From Cyanobacteriota bacterium (GTDB taxonomy: Bacteria; Cyanobacteriota; Cyanobacteriia; CACIAM-69d): 64,000 bases of DNA. The notes under the pieces are model-generated. The model ran no database searches. It was not told the DNA's origin and saw only the letters and a list, made by a program, of their open reading frames with translations. Made by a program: the position numbers and the translations under genes. The stretch is taken from positions 124,001-188,000 of the forward strand of contig JAKRSF010000010.1 of NCBI GenBank assembly GCA_022402445.1, in the 5' to 3' direction. Positions 9,379-18,792 of this stretch are shown piece by piece (position 1 is the stretch's first letter; each line of letters opens with the position of its first letter).

Positions 9379-9503
9379 GATGATCCTCAAAATTCCAAAA
9401 ACGTCCAAGGTGTTCCACCTTAGCCACAGTAACGGGTGCCATGCCGGTTTCAGGGGCTGCGGTGGCCGATTGCTAGGGCTCTAAAAAAACGCGACGACGC
9501 CCC

Positions 9504-10070
9504 CTACAGGCCCTCCAGGGGCACCCCCAGGAAGCGGGCCAGGTCTGCCCCCTGGGCCTCCAGTTCCGCCAGGGGCATGGGCTGGCCCACCCGCGTCAGG
9601 GGCAGGTCACCGCGCCCCTTGACCCGCAGATATAAGGCTCGTTTGGGGTTGAGCCCTTCCTTAATTTGCACGCGCACCGCGATCGCATCGCCGATGGGAT
9701 AGACCAGCTCCACCCGCCGATTTTTGCCGGGATAGCCCTGGCGGTAGATCGTGATCTTCTTGGTCTGGCGGTTGAACTCGTTGTAGCCCCAGCCCAAATC
9801 CCAAACCACCGTCAGCCACAGGTACGTCGCCAGCAGGAGACCCGCCGTGCCATAGAGCCCCATCACCAGCCCCTGGGGCACAAACCGCAACTGGGTCGCA
9901 TCCGACACCAGCAGCAGATTGATTCCGAAATAGCTCGATAGGCCCGAGAGCAAAAAGCCCGTTGCCCCCAGGGTCACCACCGACGCCCAAAGGTAGTTGC
10001 TCCACCGGCGGGAGCCTACGATTTCCTGGCGCAACACCTGATCTGAACTCGAAGGGGCCGAAACAGTCAT
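9504..10070 (-). CDS. ycf4: photosystem I assembly protein Ycf4
   Basis: 188 residues, the usual length. Two membrane helices lie near 26-47 and 68-90, followed by a conserved soluble region containing WDLGWGYNEFNRQ, IYRQGYPGKNR and the C-terminal GVPLEGL. Ycf4 is a thylakoid scaffold that helps assemble PSI reaction-centre subunits. The ATG has a GAGG site 7 bases upstream. It is divergent from psbD, sharing about 519 bases of upstream DNA. Confidence 0.97.
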   Translation of the reverse strand: MTVSAPSSSDQVLRQEIVGSRRWSNYLWASVVTLGATGFLLSGLSSYFGINLLLVSDATQLRFVPQGLVMGLYGTAGLLLATYLWLTVVWDLGWGYNEFNRQTKKITIYRQGYPGKNRRVELVYPIGDAIAVRVQIKEGLNPKRALYLRVKGRGDLPLTRVGQPMPLAELEAQGADLARFLGVPLEGL

Positions 10071-10589
10071 CTCAAATCCTCAGTGCCTTTCTCTGGATTT
10101 TGGTTTGATGGTTGTTTTTTAAACCGGATGCCCCCGGCTTGGCGGCTAGGGGCAGCCCTCAATCCTCAACCATGCTAGACCGCCCAGGCCCCCTGCGATC
10201 GCGCGACCCCTGACCCACCAGGGCGGATCCCCGATCCCCGCCCCCAGGGGCCGCTAATCTGAAAACAATCTAAAAATTTTGCAGAAATCCTTGGCCCCGC
10301 TGGGGCTCTCCGCGATCGCCGCGATCGCGAAAATGAGAAGCCATGTATCGGAATGTAAGGCTTTATCATCTACTATCATGGTCTTCATCTACCCGCGATC
10401 GCCCGCCTAGCGACTCAAACCTCAACCAAGTCAAGGTCGAGCCCTGTGCCCTAACGGGCGAATATGGTAGGTTAAGAAAAATTAATTGTCGGTTTTCCAC
10501 CCTTGGAAGACTGGCAAGCAAGCGCCCCCACCGAACCCCGGTGGACGCTGCACTTATTAATCGAGGATTGAAACGAGAGGATCCGATTA
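10071..10589. promoter_or_regulatory. shared ycf4/psbD upstream region with psbD leader
   Basis: 519 bases without a credible gene; a frame across 10343-10876 is only the psbD shadow extended upstream. An AT-rich patch at 10455-10490 (ATATGGTAGG, then TTAAGAAAAATTAATT) is the likeliest psbD promoter area. The end of the leader holds a stem-loop (10521-10549) and the ribosome site GAGAGG at 10575-10580, 9 bases before the ATG. Promoter positions are inference. Confidence 0.45.
10521..10549 (+). promoter_or_regulatory. stem-loop in probable psbD 5' UTR
   Basis: Inner stem CCACCG (10528-10533) pairs with CGGTGG (10539-10544) around loop AACCC; outer arms AGCG (10521-10524) and CGCT (10546-10549) also pair. 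It ends 25 bases before the psbD ribosome site and has no T-run, so it is not a terminator. It could influence psbD mRNA stability or translation; function is inferred from position only. Confidence 0.45.
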
Positions 10590-11648
10590 ATGACCATCGC
10601 AGTTGGACGCGCGAGCGCAGAGCGGGGATGGTTCGACGTCCTCGACGACTGGCTCAAACGCGACCGCTTTGTGTTTGTGGGCTGGTCCGGCCTGCTGCTG
10701 TTCCCCTGCGCCTACCTGGCGGTTGGGGGCTGGCTGACGGGGACCACCTTCGTGTCGTCGTGGTACACCCACGGCCTCGCCTCCTCCTACCTGGAGGGTT
10801 GCAACTTTCTGACCGTCGCCGTCTCCACCCCCGCCAACAGCCTGGGCCACTCCCTGCTGCTGCTGTGGGGTCCTGAGGCCCAGGGGGACTTCGTCCGCTG
10901 GTGCCAACTGGGGGGCCTGTGGAACTTCGTGGCGCTGCACGGAGCCTTCGGCCTGATCGGCTTCATGCTGCGTCAGTTTGAAATTGCGCGCCTGGTGGGC
11001 ATCCGTCCGTACAACGCGATCGCCTTCTCCGGCCCGATCGCCGTGTTCGTGTCCGTGTTCCTGATGTACCCCTTGGGTCAATCGGGCTGGTTCTTCGCCC
11101 CCAGCTTCGGCGTCGCATCGATCTTCCGATTCCTGCTGTTCCTGCAAGGGTTCCACAACTGGACCCTGAACCCGTTCCACATGATGGGCGTGGCTGGGAT
11201 TCTGGGCGGTGCCCTGCTGTGCGCCATCCACGGAGCAACGGTGGAGAACACCCTGTTCCAAGATGGTGACAAAGCGAACACGTTTGGAGCGTTTGAACCG
11301 ACCCAAGCGGAAGAGACCTATTCCATGGTGACGGCGAACCGTTTCTGGTCGCAGATCTTCGGGATTGCGTTTTCGAACAAGCGCTGGCTGCACTTTTTCA
11401 TGCTGTTCGTGCCGGTGACGGGGCTGTGGATGAGCTCCGTGGGCATTGTGGGTCTGGCGCTGAACTTGCGTGCCTATGACTTCACGTCGCAGGAGATCCG
11501 TGCGGCTGAGGATCCTGAATTCGAGACGTTCTACACGAAGAACATCCTGCTGAACGAGGGCATCCGTGCGTGGATGGCTCCGCAGGATCAACCCCACGAA
11601 AAATTCGCATTCCCTGAGGAGGTTCTGCCCCGTGGAAACGCCCTTTAA
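10590..11648 (+). CDS. psbD: photosystem II D2 reaction-centre protein
   Basis: 352 residues, the standard D2 length. It begins MTIAVGRA and contains the five-helix reaction-centre fold with the chlorophyll/pheophytin and iron-binding helices ([18 protein letters not shown] with the special-pair His, and [13 protein letters not shown] with the non-haem iron His). It binds QA and forms the PSII core with D1. The ATG is preceded by GAGAGG at 10575-10580. The 3' end overlaps psbC by 17 bases in another frame, the classic psbDC arrangement. GCGATCGC occurs only once inside the gene, unlike surrounding DNA. Confidence 0.99.
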   Translation: MTIAVGRASAERGWFDVLDDWLKRDRFVFVGWSGLLLFPCAYLAVGGWLTGTTFVSSWYTHGLASSYLEGCNFLTVAVSTPANSLGHSLLLLWGPEAQGDFVRWCQLGGLWNFVALHGAFGLIGFMLRQFEIARLVGIRPYNAIAFSGPIAVFVSVFLMYPLGQSGWFFAPSFGVASIFRFLLFLQGFHNWTLNPFHMMGVAGILGGALLCAIHGATVENTLFQDGDKANTFGAFEPTQAEETYSMVTANRFWSQIFGIAFSNKRWLHFFMLFVPVTGLWMSSVGIVGLALNLRAYDFTSQEIRAAEDPEFETFYTKNILLNEGIRAWMAPQDQPHEKFAFPEEVLPRGNAL

Positions 11649-13017
11649 TAGCGCAATGGTGGTGGGCGGTCGCGACCAGGAATCCACTGGATTCGCCTGG
11701 TGGGCCGGTAATGCTCGCCTGATCAACCTGTCCGGTAAGCTGCTCGGTGCCCACGTGGCCCACGCTGGCTTGATCGTGTTCTGGGCCGGTGCGATGACGT
11801 TGTTTGAACTGTCGCACTTCATCCCCGAGAAGCCCATGTACGAGCAGGGCTTCATCCTGCTGCCCCACCTGGCGACGCTGGGTTTGGGCGTTGGCCCCGG
11901 TGGTGAAGTGGTGGATACGTTCCCCTACTTCGTTGCGGGTGTGCTGCACCTGATTTCTTCGGCGGTGCTGGGCCTCGGTGGTATCTACCACGCGGTGCGC
12001 GGTCCTGAGACCCTGGAAGAGTATTCGTCCTTCTTTGGCTATGACTGGAAGGACAAGAACCAGATGACGAACATCATCGGCTATCACCTGATCCTGCTGG
12101 GTTGCGGTGCGCTGCTGCTGGTGTTTAAGGCGATGTTCTTTGGCGGTGTGTATGACACCTGGGCCCCCGGTGGTGGGGATGTGCGGGTGATTACGAATCC
12201 GACGTTGAACCCGGCGACGATTTTTGGCTACCTGCTGAAGGCTCCCTTCGGTGGTGAGGGCTGGATCATCTCCGTGAACAACATGGAGGACATCATCGGT
12301 GGCCATATCTGGATTGGCCTGATCTGCATTTCCGGTGGGATTTGGCACATTCTGACCAAGCCGTTTGGCTGGGCGCGTCGTGCGCTGATCTGGTCGGGTG
12401 AGGCTTATCTGTCCTACAGCCTTGGGGCGCTGTCCCTGATGGGCTTCATCGCTTCGGTGATGGTGTGGTACAACAACACGGCTTATCCGAGCGAGTTCTA
12501 CGGTCCTACGGGTCCTGAGGCTTCCCAGGCGCAGGCGCTGACGTTCCTGGTGCGTGACCAGCGTTTGGGTGCGAACGTGGGTTCTGCCCAAGGTCCGACG
12601 GGTCTGGGTAAGTATCTGATGCGATCGCCGTCGGGTGAGATCATCTTCGGTGGTGAGACGATGCGCTTCTGGGATTTCCAAGGCCCTTGGCTGGAGCCCC
12701 TGCGCGGTCCGAATGGTTTGGATCTGAGCAAGATCAAGAATGATATTCAGCCTTGGCAAGCGCGCCGGGCGGCTGAGTATATGACCCATGCGCCTCTGGG
12801 TTCGCTGAACTCGGTGGGTGGGGTTGCGACGGAGATCAACTCGTTTAACTACGTGTCTCCTCGTGCTTGGTTGGCGACGTCCCACTTCGTGCTGGCGTTC
12901 TTCTTCTTGATTGGTCACCTGTGGCATGCGGGTCGCGCCCGTGCGGCGGTGGCTGGTTTCGAGAAGGGCATCAACCGCGAACTGGAGCCGGTGCTGACGA
13001 TGCCGGATCTCGACTAG
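11632..13017 (+). CDS. psbC: photosystem II CP43 chlorophyll-binding antenna protein
   Basis: 461 residues from GTG 11632 ([13 protein letters not shown]); the frame is open further upstream inside psbD, but this GTG sits 8 bases after GAGGAGG in the psbD end and matches the known CP43 N-terminus. Six membrane helices with many His ligands and the large lumenal loop ([21 protein letters not shown] near the end) are present. CP43 transfers excitation to the PSII reaction centre and contributes a Glu/Arg side to the manganese cluster. The second half uses GGT/CCT/GCG codons heavily, typical of strongly expressed genes. Confidence 0.98.
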   Translation: METPFNSAMVVGGRDQESTGFAWWAGNARLINLSGKLLGAHVAHAGLIVFWAGAMTLFELSHFIPEKPMYEQGFILLPHLATLGLGVGPGGEVVDTFPYFVAGVLHLISSAVLGLGGIYHAVRGPETLEEYSSFFGYDWKDKNQMTNIIGYHLILLGCGALLLVFKAMFFGGVYDTWAPGGGDVRVITNPTLNPATIFGYLLKAPFGGEGWIISVNNMEDIIGGHIWIGLICISGGIWHILTKPFGWARRALIWSGEAYLSYSLGALSLMGFIASVMVWYNNTAYPSEFYGPTGPEASQAQALTFLVRDQRLGANVGSAQGPTGLGKYLMRSPSGEIIFGGETMRFWDFQGPWLEPLRGPNGLDLSKIKNDIQPWQARRAAEYMTHAPLGSLNSVGGVATEINSFNYVSPRAWLATSHFVLAFFFLIGHLWHAGRARAAVAGFEKGINRELEPVLTMPDLD

Positions 13018-13070
13018 GTTTATTGGCTTTGGCTGATGCCTTGAGCTGAGACTTTAGCTTGAGTTGATGG

Positions 13071-13116
13071 GAGGCCCTCGCGATCGCGGGGGCCTCTTGT
13101 TTTTGGGTTTGTTTTT
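13071..13116 (+). terminator. rho-independent terminator of psbDC
   Basis: GAGGCCC (13071-13077) pairs with GGGCCTC (13090-13096); the loop contains a HIP1-like palindrome that can extend the stem. T-rich tracts follow from 13097 (TTGTTTTTGGGTTTGTTTTT). It lies 54 bases past the psbC stop. Confidence 0.8.
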
Positions 13117-13127
13117 GGGGGCCAGGA

Positions 13128-13853
13128 ATGACGGGGCTGGGGATTTTGCGGCGATCGCGGCGGCTGGCGGATCGGGTGGCGCGGGTTTTGGCGGGGGCGG
13201 GGGGTGATTGGGTGGAGCTGCTGCCCCGGCTCTATGGCTGGAGCGATCGGGCGACGGCTCGGGCGATTGAACGGGTTTCGGGGGAGGGGCAGGCGATCGC
13301 GTGTGGGGCCGGGTGCAGTAGCTGTTGCCATTTGGCGGTGCCGGTGTCGGTGCCGGAGGCGATCGCCCTGGCGGAGGCTTTAGAAAATTTGGAACCGGAA
13401 CGGCGCGATCGCATCACGGCCCGCGTCATGGCCGTCGGGAAACGGCTGGCGGAACAGCCGGGGGTGAATCGATTTACGGAAGCGTTGCCCTGCGGCTTTC
13501 TCGATGAAGGGGTTTGCTCGGTTTATGGGGTTCGGCCCTTCGCCTGTCGCGGGCACCACGGCCAAACCCGCAGCGGCTGCGAGGCGATCTGGCAAACGGG
13601 CCGATGGCAGGGGCGCTCGATCATGGCCGTCGATTGGGTTGCCCATGCGATCGCGGCGGGCCTCCAAACTACCCTTCAGCGGCGGCGGCTTGATGGGCAA
13701 CTCTACGAACTCAATGGGGCCGTCGCCGCCGTTCTGCAACCGGAACCGCGCGATCACTGGCAGCGGGGCGATCGCCTCCCCCTGGCTCCCCTCACCCCCG
13801 ACCAGATCCAGGGCGATCGCGGGGCCGAAAGGTCGCATAATGGACCGGCTTAG
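13128..13853 (+). CDS. YkgJ-family cysteine-cluster protein (putative metal-binding)
   Basis: 241 residues. The cysteine cluster of the YkgJ/Fe-S or zinc chelatase-like family is clear: Cys59, Cys63, Cys66 and Cys67 (ACGAGCSSCCHL), then CGFLDEGVCSVYGVRPFACRGHH-type residues near 124-145 with three further Cys and two His. Such clusters bind iron-sulfur or zinc, but the biochemical role of the family is largely unassigned. Helical arms flank the cluster. The 3' end overlaps the following gene by 14 bases, suggesting coupled translation. Confidence 0.85.
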   Translation: MTGLGILRRSRRLADRVARVLAGAGGDWVELLPRLYGWSDRATARAIERVSGEGQAIACGAGCSSCCHLAVPVSVPEAIALAEALENLEPERRDRITARVMAVGKRLAEQPGVNRFTEALPCGFLDEGVCSVYGVRPFACRGHHGQTRSGCEAIWQTGRWQGRSIMAVDWVAHAIAAGLQTTLQRRRLDGQLYELNGAVAAVLQPEPRDHWQRGDRLPLAPLTPDQIQGDRGAERSHNGPA

Positions 13854-15132
13854 GCAATCGGAGGTGGCGGCAATGGCAGCAGCAGACGCAATGGCGGGCG
13901 ACAACGGACAACTGGATCCCCTCAACCCCATGGATCCTGGAACGGATTTCGCCCCCGACTGGGCCATGGATGCGGACCCCAGCGACGACGCCAGCGGCGA
14001 CCCCAGCGACGACGATACTTCCCAGGAACGCCCCCCCCTGCGGCTCGATCAAGCGGACCTCGAACCCATGGGCGACCTCAACCTCAACGTCCCCGACCCG
14101 GACGACGATCGCATCCACGACGCCGACTTCCGCCACCAAATCGAACTGGCGTGGCAAGTGTGCGATCGCTTCGACCTGCAAACGGAAATCTGGCGCGGGC
14201 GGATTCTGCGGGCCATCCGCGATCGCGAAAAAAAACGCGGCGACGGACGCGGCACCGGCTTTCTGAACTGGCTCAAGGATCGGGAAATCAGCAAAAGCCA
14301 AGCCTACAAACTCATCGAACTCGCCGACAGCGCCGACGTGCTCCTGGCCCGCAACGACCTGTCCCCCACCGCCATGAACCGCTTTAGCAAACAAGCCTTC
14401 GTGGAAACCGCCAAAGCCCCCGTCGAAGTCCAGCACCTCGTCGTCGATGTCGCCAGCGGGGGCGATCGCGTCCGCCGCCAAACCGTCCGCCAACTGAGCG
14501 ACGAATGGGCCGCGATGACCTCCGACCTGCTGCCCGAAAACATCCGCGCCAAAGCCGCCGACCACACCCTCCCCCCCCGCTACCTCGCCCCCCTCGTGCG
14601 GGAACTGGAAAAACTCCCCGAAGTCCACCAAAGCGCCCTGCGCGACGAAGTGGAAGAAACCCCCGACACCGACACCGTTAAACAGGCCACCGCCCAGGCC
14701 CGCTACCTCGCCAAATATCTCGACGCCGCCACCCAGGTACGCGCCCTCGACCCCAGCGGCGGCCCCCTCGATCTGGAACTCGCCCTCGAAGAAGCCCTGC
14801 GGATCGGAGCCCTCAACGTCGCCGCCGACCTCGTGGCCCAGGCCACCCAACTGGAACAGGCCATCACCAAAGTCTACGGCAGTTGGAAAAGGATCCGCGA
14901 CCTGGCCGATCGCCTCTACGTCGAAAGCGGCTCCAGCACCCCCCACCTGCGGCACCTGATCAGCCAACTGCAACGGCTCTCGGGCGATCAGGTCGAAGTG
15001 CCCCTCGCGGGCGGCGGCGATCGCACCATCCGCGTCCAAATCCTCGAACTCCTAGAAAACGATCCCGACGCCGACCCCACCCCAGAACCCCCCAACCAAC
15101 CCCCGTCAACGGCCAATCTCAGCCCGTTTTAG
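13840..15132 (+). CDS. conserved cyanobacterial protein of unknown function, HTH-like
   Basis: About 430 residues from ATG 13840, which overlaps the previous gene by 14 bases; ATG 13873 is a second candidate. The first 80 residues are very acidic and low in complexity (repeated Asp, Pro, Ser). A helical region follows with GFLNWLKDREISKSQAYKLIELA (in pieces: GFLNWLKDRE, ISKSQAYKLIELA), which resembles the helix-turn-helix of ParB/KorB-like or phage regulators. The rest is predicted mostly helical with long Glu/Lys/Arg/Leu-rich stretches, then a conserved C-terminal segment VPLAGGGDRTIRVQILELLE. No enzymatic motif is seen. Similar proteins exist, as far as I recall, only in cyanobacteria. DNA binding is an inference. 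Confidence 0.75.
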   Translation: MDRLRQSEVAAMAAADAMAGDNGQLDPLNPMDPGTDFAPDWAMDADPSDDASGDPSDDDTSQERPPLRLDQADLEPMGDLNLNVPDPDDDRIHDADFRHQIELAWQVCDRFDLQTEIWRGRILRAIRDREKKRGDGRGTGFLNWLKDREISKSQAYKLIELADSADVLLARNDLSPTAMNRFSKQAFVETAKAPVEVQHLVVDVASGGDRVRRQTVRQLSDEWAAMTSDLLPENIRAKAADHTLPPRYLAPLVRELEKLPEVHQSALRDEVEETPDTDTVKQATAQARYLAKYLDAATQVRALDPSGGPLDLELALEEALRIGALNVAADLVAQATQLEQAITKVYGSWKRIRDLADRLYVESGSSTPHLRHLISQLQRLSGDQVEVPLAGGGDRTIRVQILELLENDPDADPTPEPPNQPPSTANLSPF

Positions 15133-15638
15133 GCCCGATTCAGCCCAATCCTTCCCCCAGTCCCATTAGAATTCCTGCTCAAATTGCCCCCAACCCATGA
15201 GTGGATTTTAAAAACAAATCTGTTGCAAAACTCCCCCACCCGCCCCCGCTGGCCCCGTCAACCGCCCAAAAGTCCCCGTAGCTGGGGCTTCAGTCCCCCC
15301 GGTCTGGGCCATCGCCCCCCATGGATCAGAACCGGTTGCCCGCGATCGCGCCCCCCCCGCCCCGCCGCCGCGCCCCCAGGGAAACGGGCGGCAATGGTAG
15401 AATCTGGGTATTTGTTTCCCGGCCGCAACCCGGCCCCAGCTCGCACGGTGGTTCTCAGCCGACTCGTGCCGCGATCATCGCAGGGGAGCCGCCGCCCAAG
15501 CATCGTCTAAACGCCGTGCGGGCACTCCCCGAGCAACCGGTGGCAGCCAGGGTAAGCGCGGCGCATCCCGCTGTGACCCATCCCCTCGGCTGCTTCGTCC
15601 ATCCCCCGATTCATCGCTCACCAGGAGACGCAAGACCT
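15133..15638. other. upstream region of ado
   Basis: 506 bases. A promoter-like TAGAAT hexamer is at 15398-15403 just before TTTGTTTCCC, and another AT-rich patch lies at 15208-15230. The frame that runs through from 15321 into ado is low-complexity Pro/Arg and is not taken as coding. I see no RNA gene. Confidence 0.4.
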
Positions 15639-16331
15639 ATGCCGCAGCTTGAGGCGACCTTAGAACTCAACTACCGCAGCGAAGCCTATAGGGATGCCTA
15701 CAGTCGCATCAATGCCATCGTGATCGAAGGTGAACAGGAAGCGACGGACAACTACATCCGCCTAGGGGAAATGCTGCCCGAGCATCAGGAGGAACTCCAC
15801 AGGCTGTCTCGGATGGAAGCGCGCCACAAGAAAGGGTTCATGGCCTGCGGTCGTAACCTGGAGGTGTCGCCGGATATGGACTTCGCCCGTGAGTATTTTG
15901 CGGGGCTCCACGGCAATTTCCAAAAGGCGGCCGAGACGGGCAATGTGGTGGCCTGTCTGCTGATCCAGGCGCTGATCATCGAAGCCTTCGCGATCGCGGC
16001 CTACAACATCTACATCCCCGTCGCCGACGACTTCGCCCGCAAGATCACCGAAGGGGTGGTCAAGGACGAGTACAGCCACCTGAACTTCGGCGAAGAATGG
16101 CTCAAGGCCCACTTTGAGGAGTCCAAGGACGCCCTAGAAGCCGCCAACCGCGAAAACCTGCCCCTCGTCTGGAAGATGCTCAACCAGGTGGAGAATGACG
16201 CGGCGGAACTGGGCATGGAGAAAGAAGCCCTCGTCGAAGACTTCATGATCCAGTACGGCGAAGCCCTCAGCAATATCGGCTTCAACACCCGCGAGATCAT
16301 GCGCATGTCCGCCATGGGCCTCGCGGCCTAG
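15639..16331 (+). CDS. ado: aldehyde-deformylating oxygenase (alkane synthase)
   Basis: 231 residues, the usual length, with ATG 15639 preceded by GGAG 11 bases upstream. The ferritin-like di-iron site is complete at the family's standard positions: Glu32, Glu60, His63 (EARH), Glu115, Glu144 and His147 (DEYSH). The enzyme converts fatty aldehydes to alkanes and formate using oxygen and ferredoxin-supplied electrons. It sits 211 bases before aar on the same strand, the usual cyanobacterial pairing for heptadecane/pentadecane synthesis, hydrocarbons found in thylakoid and cytoplasmic membranes. Confidence 0.98.
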   Translation: MPQLEATLELNYRSEAYRDAYSRINAIVIEGEQEATDNYIRLGEMLPEHQEELHRLSRMEARHKKGFMACGRNLEVSPDMDFAREYFAGLHGNFQKAAETGNVVACLLIQALIIEAFAIAAYNIYIPVADDFARKITEGVVKDEYSHLNFGEEWLKAHFEESKDALEAANRENLPLVWKMLNQVENDAAELGMEKEALVEDFMIQYGEALSNIGFNTREIMRMSAMGLAA

Positions 16332-16542
16332 GGTCGTTCGGGCCAAACGGGCCTTGGGGCCGCTGTCGCATCGGCGGCGCAGGGCGGGGCAAGTACGGGC
16401 AACGGAAGCCTAGATTTGTCTCCCCCAGGGGCGATCGCGCCCCCCTAGCCCCATCCCCCCCGGCCCCCGTTCCCCCAGCGCCTTCCCTTGACTCATTTCC
16501 CGTTCCCCATCCATCCGCTCTCCTTGAGGTCGTCTAAACAGC

Positions 16543-17574
16543 ATGTTCGGTTTGATTGGTCACTCCCCGAGCTTGACCCAGGCACACATCGCGGCACGGG
16601 AACTGGGCTTTCCGGAATATGCGGATCGCGACCTGGAATTTTGGTGCAGCGCCCCCCCGCAAATTGCCGACACGGTTCGCCTGACCAGCTTGACGGGCGA
16701 AACCATCGAGGGTCGATACATCGACTCGTGCTTTCTGCCGGAAATGCTGATGAACAATCGCGGCAAAACCGCCGTGCGCAAAATCCTCAACGCCATGGCC
16801 CATGCCCAGAAATACGGCATTCAGACCACGGCATTGGGCGGTTTTTCGTCGATTGTCTTTGAAAATTTCAAGCTCTATCAGATGCGCCAGGTGCGCAATG
16901 TGCAGCTTGAGTTTGAGCGGTTCACCACCGGTAATACCCACACGGCCTACATCATCTGTCGTCAGGTGGAACTGATGGCGGAGCGGCTCAATCTGGATTT
17001 GGGGCGCTCCACCGTGGCGGTGGTGGGGGCCACGGGCGACATTGGCAGCGCCGTATGCCGCTGGCTGAGCACCAAGCTGGATGTGCAGGATTTGCTGCTG
17101 GTGGCCCGTCAGCAGGATCGCCTAGAGGCCCTGGCGGGGGAGTTGGGGCGCGGCAAGGTGTTGCCCATGGAGGAGGCGCTGCCCCTGGCGGATGTGATCG
17201 TGTGGGTGGCGAGTATGCCCAAGGGCGTTGAGATTGACGCGGATGGCCTCAAAAAGCCCTGTTTGATCGTCGATGGGGGCTACCCGAAGAATTTGGGCAC
17301 CCGCATTCAGCATCCGGAGATTCATATCCTCAGCGGCGGCATTGTCGAGCACGCGATCGGCATTGAGTCGAAGATCATGCGGATCATTGGCATGGCGGAG
17401 CCCGCGCGGCAGGTGTTTGCCTGCTTTGCGGAATCGATGCTGCTGGAGTTTGAGAAGTGGTACACCAATTTTTCCTGGAGCCGTAACCAGATCACCGTGG
17501 CCAAGATGGAGCAGATCGGGCAGGCGTCCGTGAAGCATGGGTTTTCGCCCCTGCTGCTCGAGGTGGCAAGCTGA
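16543..17574 (+). CDS. aar: long-chain acyl-[acyl-carrier-protein] reductase
   Basis: 343 residues from ATG 16543. Features of AAR: N-terminal acyl-binding region starting [13 protein letters not shown]-binding loop [10 protein letters not shown] near 162, and active-site Cys294 (FACFAES), the thioester-forming residue in the Synechococcus enzyme. It reduces acyl-ACP to fatty aldehyde for Ado. It lies between ado and accA, a conserved order linking alkane output to fatty acid synthesis. Confidence 0.97.
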   Translation: MFGLIGHSPSLTQAHIAARELGFPEYADRDLEFWCSAPPQIADTVRLTSLTGETIEGRYIDSCFLPEMLMNNRGKTAVRKILNAMAHAQKYGIQTTALGGFSSIVFENFKLYQMRQVRNVQLEFERFTTGNTHTAYIICRQVELMAERLNLDLGRSTVAVVGATGDIGSAVCRWLSTKLDVQDLLLVARQQDRLEALAGELGRGKVLPMEEALPLADVIVWVASMPKGVEIDADGLKKPCLIVDGGYPKNLGTRIQHPEIHILSGGIVEHAIGIESKIMRIIGMAEPARQVFACFAESMLLEFEKWYTNFSWSRNQITVAKMEQIGQASVKHGFSPLLLEVAS

Positions 17575-17663
17575 GGGGGCCATGGGGCCTTAGGGGGCCA
17601 GAACCGGGGCGGGACGACCGCCATTTTGCGATCGCCTTGTCCGAGTTGTAGGAATCAAGTTTT

Positions 17664-18656
17664 ATGTGTGCTGCCAGTCGAAAAAACCAGTTGCTTGATT
17701 TTGAAAAACCCCTAGTGGACCTGGAGGAGCGGATCGAGCGGATCCGCCAACTGGCGACGGAGAATGGGGTGGATGTGACGGATCAGTTGCAGCACCTGGA
17801 GGCGCGGGCGGCCCAGTTGCGCGAGGAGGTCTACAGCAGCCTGTCGTCGGTGCAGCGGCTGCAAATTGCCCGCCACCCCCGCCGCCCGAGCACCCTGGAC
17901 TATATTCAGGCCATGAGCGATGAGTGGTTTGAACTCCATGGCGATCGCCGGGGGGGCGATGATCCGGCCCTGGTGGGGGGCTTGGCGACTCTGGATGGGC
18001 GATCGGTGGTGATTTTGGGCCACCAGAAGGGGCGCGATACTAAGGATAATGTCCTGCGCAATTTTGGGATGGCCTCTCCGGGGGGCTACCGCAAGGCCCT
18101 GCGGCTGATGGAGCACGCCAACCGGTTCCGGATGCCGATTGTGACCTTCATTGATACCCCTGGGGCCTGGGCGGGGGTCGAGGCGGAACAGTTGGGCCAG
18201 GGGGAGGCGATCGCCTACAACCTGCAACAGATGTTCCGTTTTGAGGTGCCCATCCTCTGCACCGTCATTGGCGAAGGGGGCTCCGGCGGCGCATTGGGCA
18301 TCGGCGTGGGGGACTGTCTGATGATGTTCGAGCACTCGGTCTATACGGTCGCCTCCCCGGAAGCCTGCGCCTCGATCCTGTGGCGCGATGCCGCCAAGGC
18401 GGGGCAAGCGGCGGCAGCCCTCAAAATTACCTCTTGGGATTTAAAGGAGCTGGGCATCCTTGATCGCCTCCTGCCGGAACCCCTCGGCGGAGCCCACAAA
18501 AATCCCCTCGAAGCGGCGCGCACCCTCAAGCAGGCCATCCTCGAAAACCTGTCGGAGCTTGATCGCCTCTCTCCGGCGGAGCTGCGGGAACGTCGCTACC
18601 AAAAGTTTCGGCGCATCGGTGCCTTTACCGAAGTGCCGGTGGCCGCCGAGGGTTGA
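17664..18656 (+). CDS. accA: acetyl-CoA carboxylase carboxyltransferase subunit alpha
   Basis: 330 residues from ATG 17664. The N-terminal coiled segment ([12 protein letters not shown]) and the crotonase-fold carboxyltransferase core are both recognisable: [70 protein letters not shown] and [10 protein letters not shown]. With AccD it transfers CO2 from biotin to acetyl-CoA, giving malonyl-CoA, the first committed step of fatty acid synthesis. It follows aar after 89 bases. Confidence 0.98.
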   Translation: MCAASRKNQLLDFEKPLVDLEERIERIRQLATENGVDVTDQLQHLEARAAQLREEVYSSLSSVQRLQIARHPRRPSTLDYIQAMSDEWFELHGDRRGGDDPALVGGLATLDGRSVVILGHQKGRDTKDNVLRNFGMASPGGYRKALRLMEHANRFRMPIVTFIDTPGAWAGVEAEQLGQGEAIAYNLQQMFRFEVPILCTVIGEGGSGGALGIGVGDCLMMFEHSVYTVASPEACASILWRDAAKAGQAAAALKITSWDLKELGILDRLLPEPLGGAHKNPLEAARTLKQAILENLSELDRLSPAELRERRYQKFRRIGAFTEVPVAAEG

Positions 18657-18792
18657 TCGATTTGCCCTGTGTGAATCTAACCTTTGGGGGCCAGGGATTG
18701 CCGCTGGCGTGGCCATGGCTTTACGGCCCTGGCGTCGCTGGGGGGTCTCTCCCGTTTTCCCACGATCCTGGAAACCTTTCGCAACTCATACC

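Noticed and set aside
11482-12927. 481-codon minus-strand frame opposite psbC
   Set aside because: An Arg/Gln/His-rich shadow of psbC, which is certain on the plus strand.
13792-15039. Long minus-strand frame of 415 codons opposite the HTH-like gene
   Set aside because: It is Gly/Val/Phe-rich with no conserved motif. Long antisense frames are expected in GC-rich genes with strong third-position G/C; the plus-strand product has recognisable segments.
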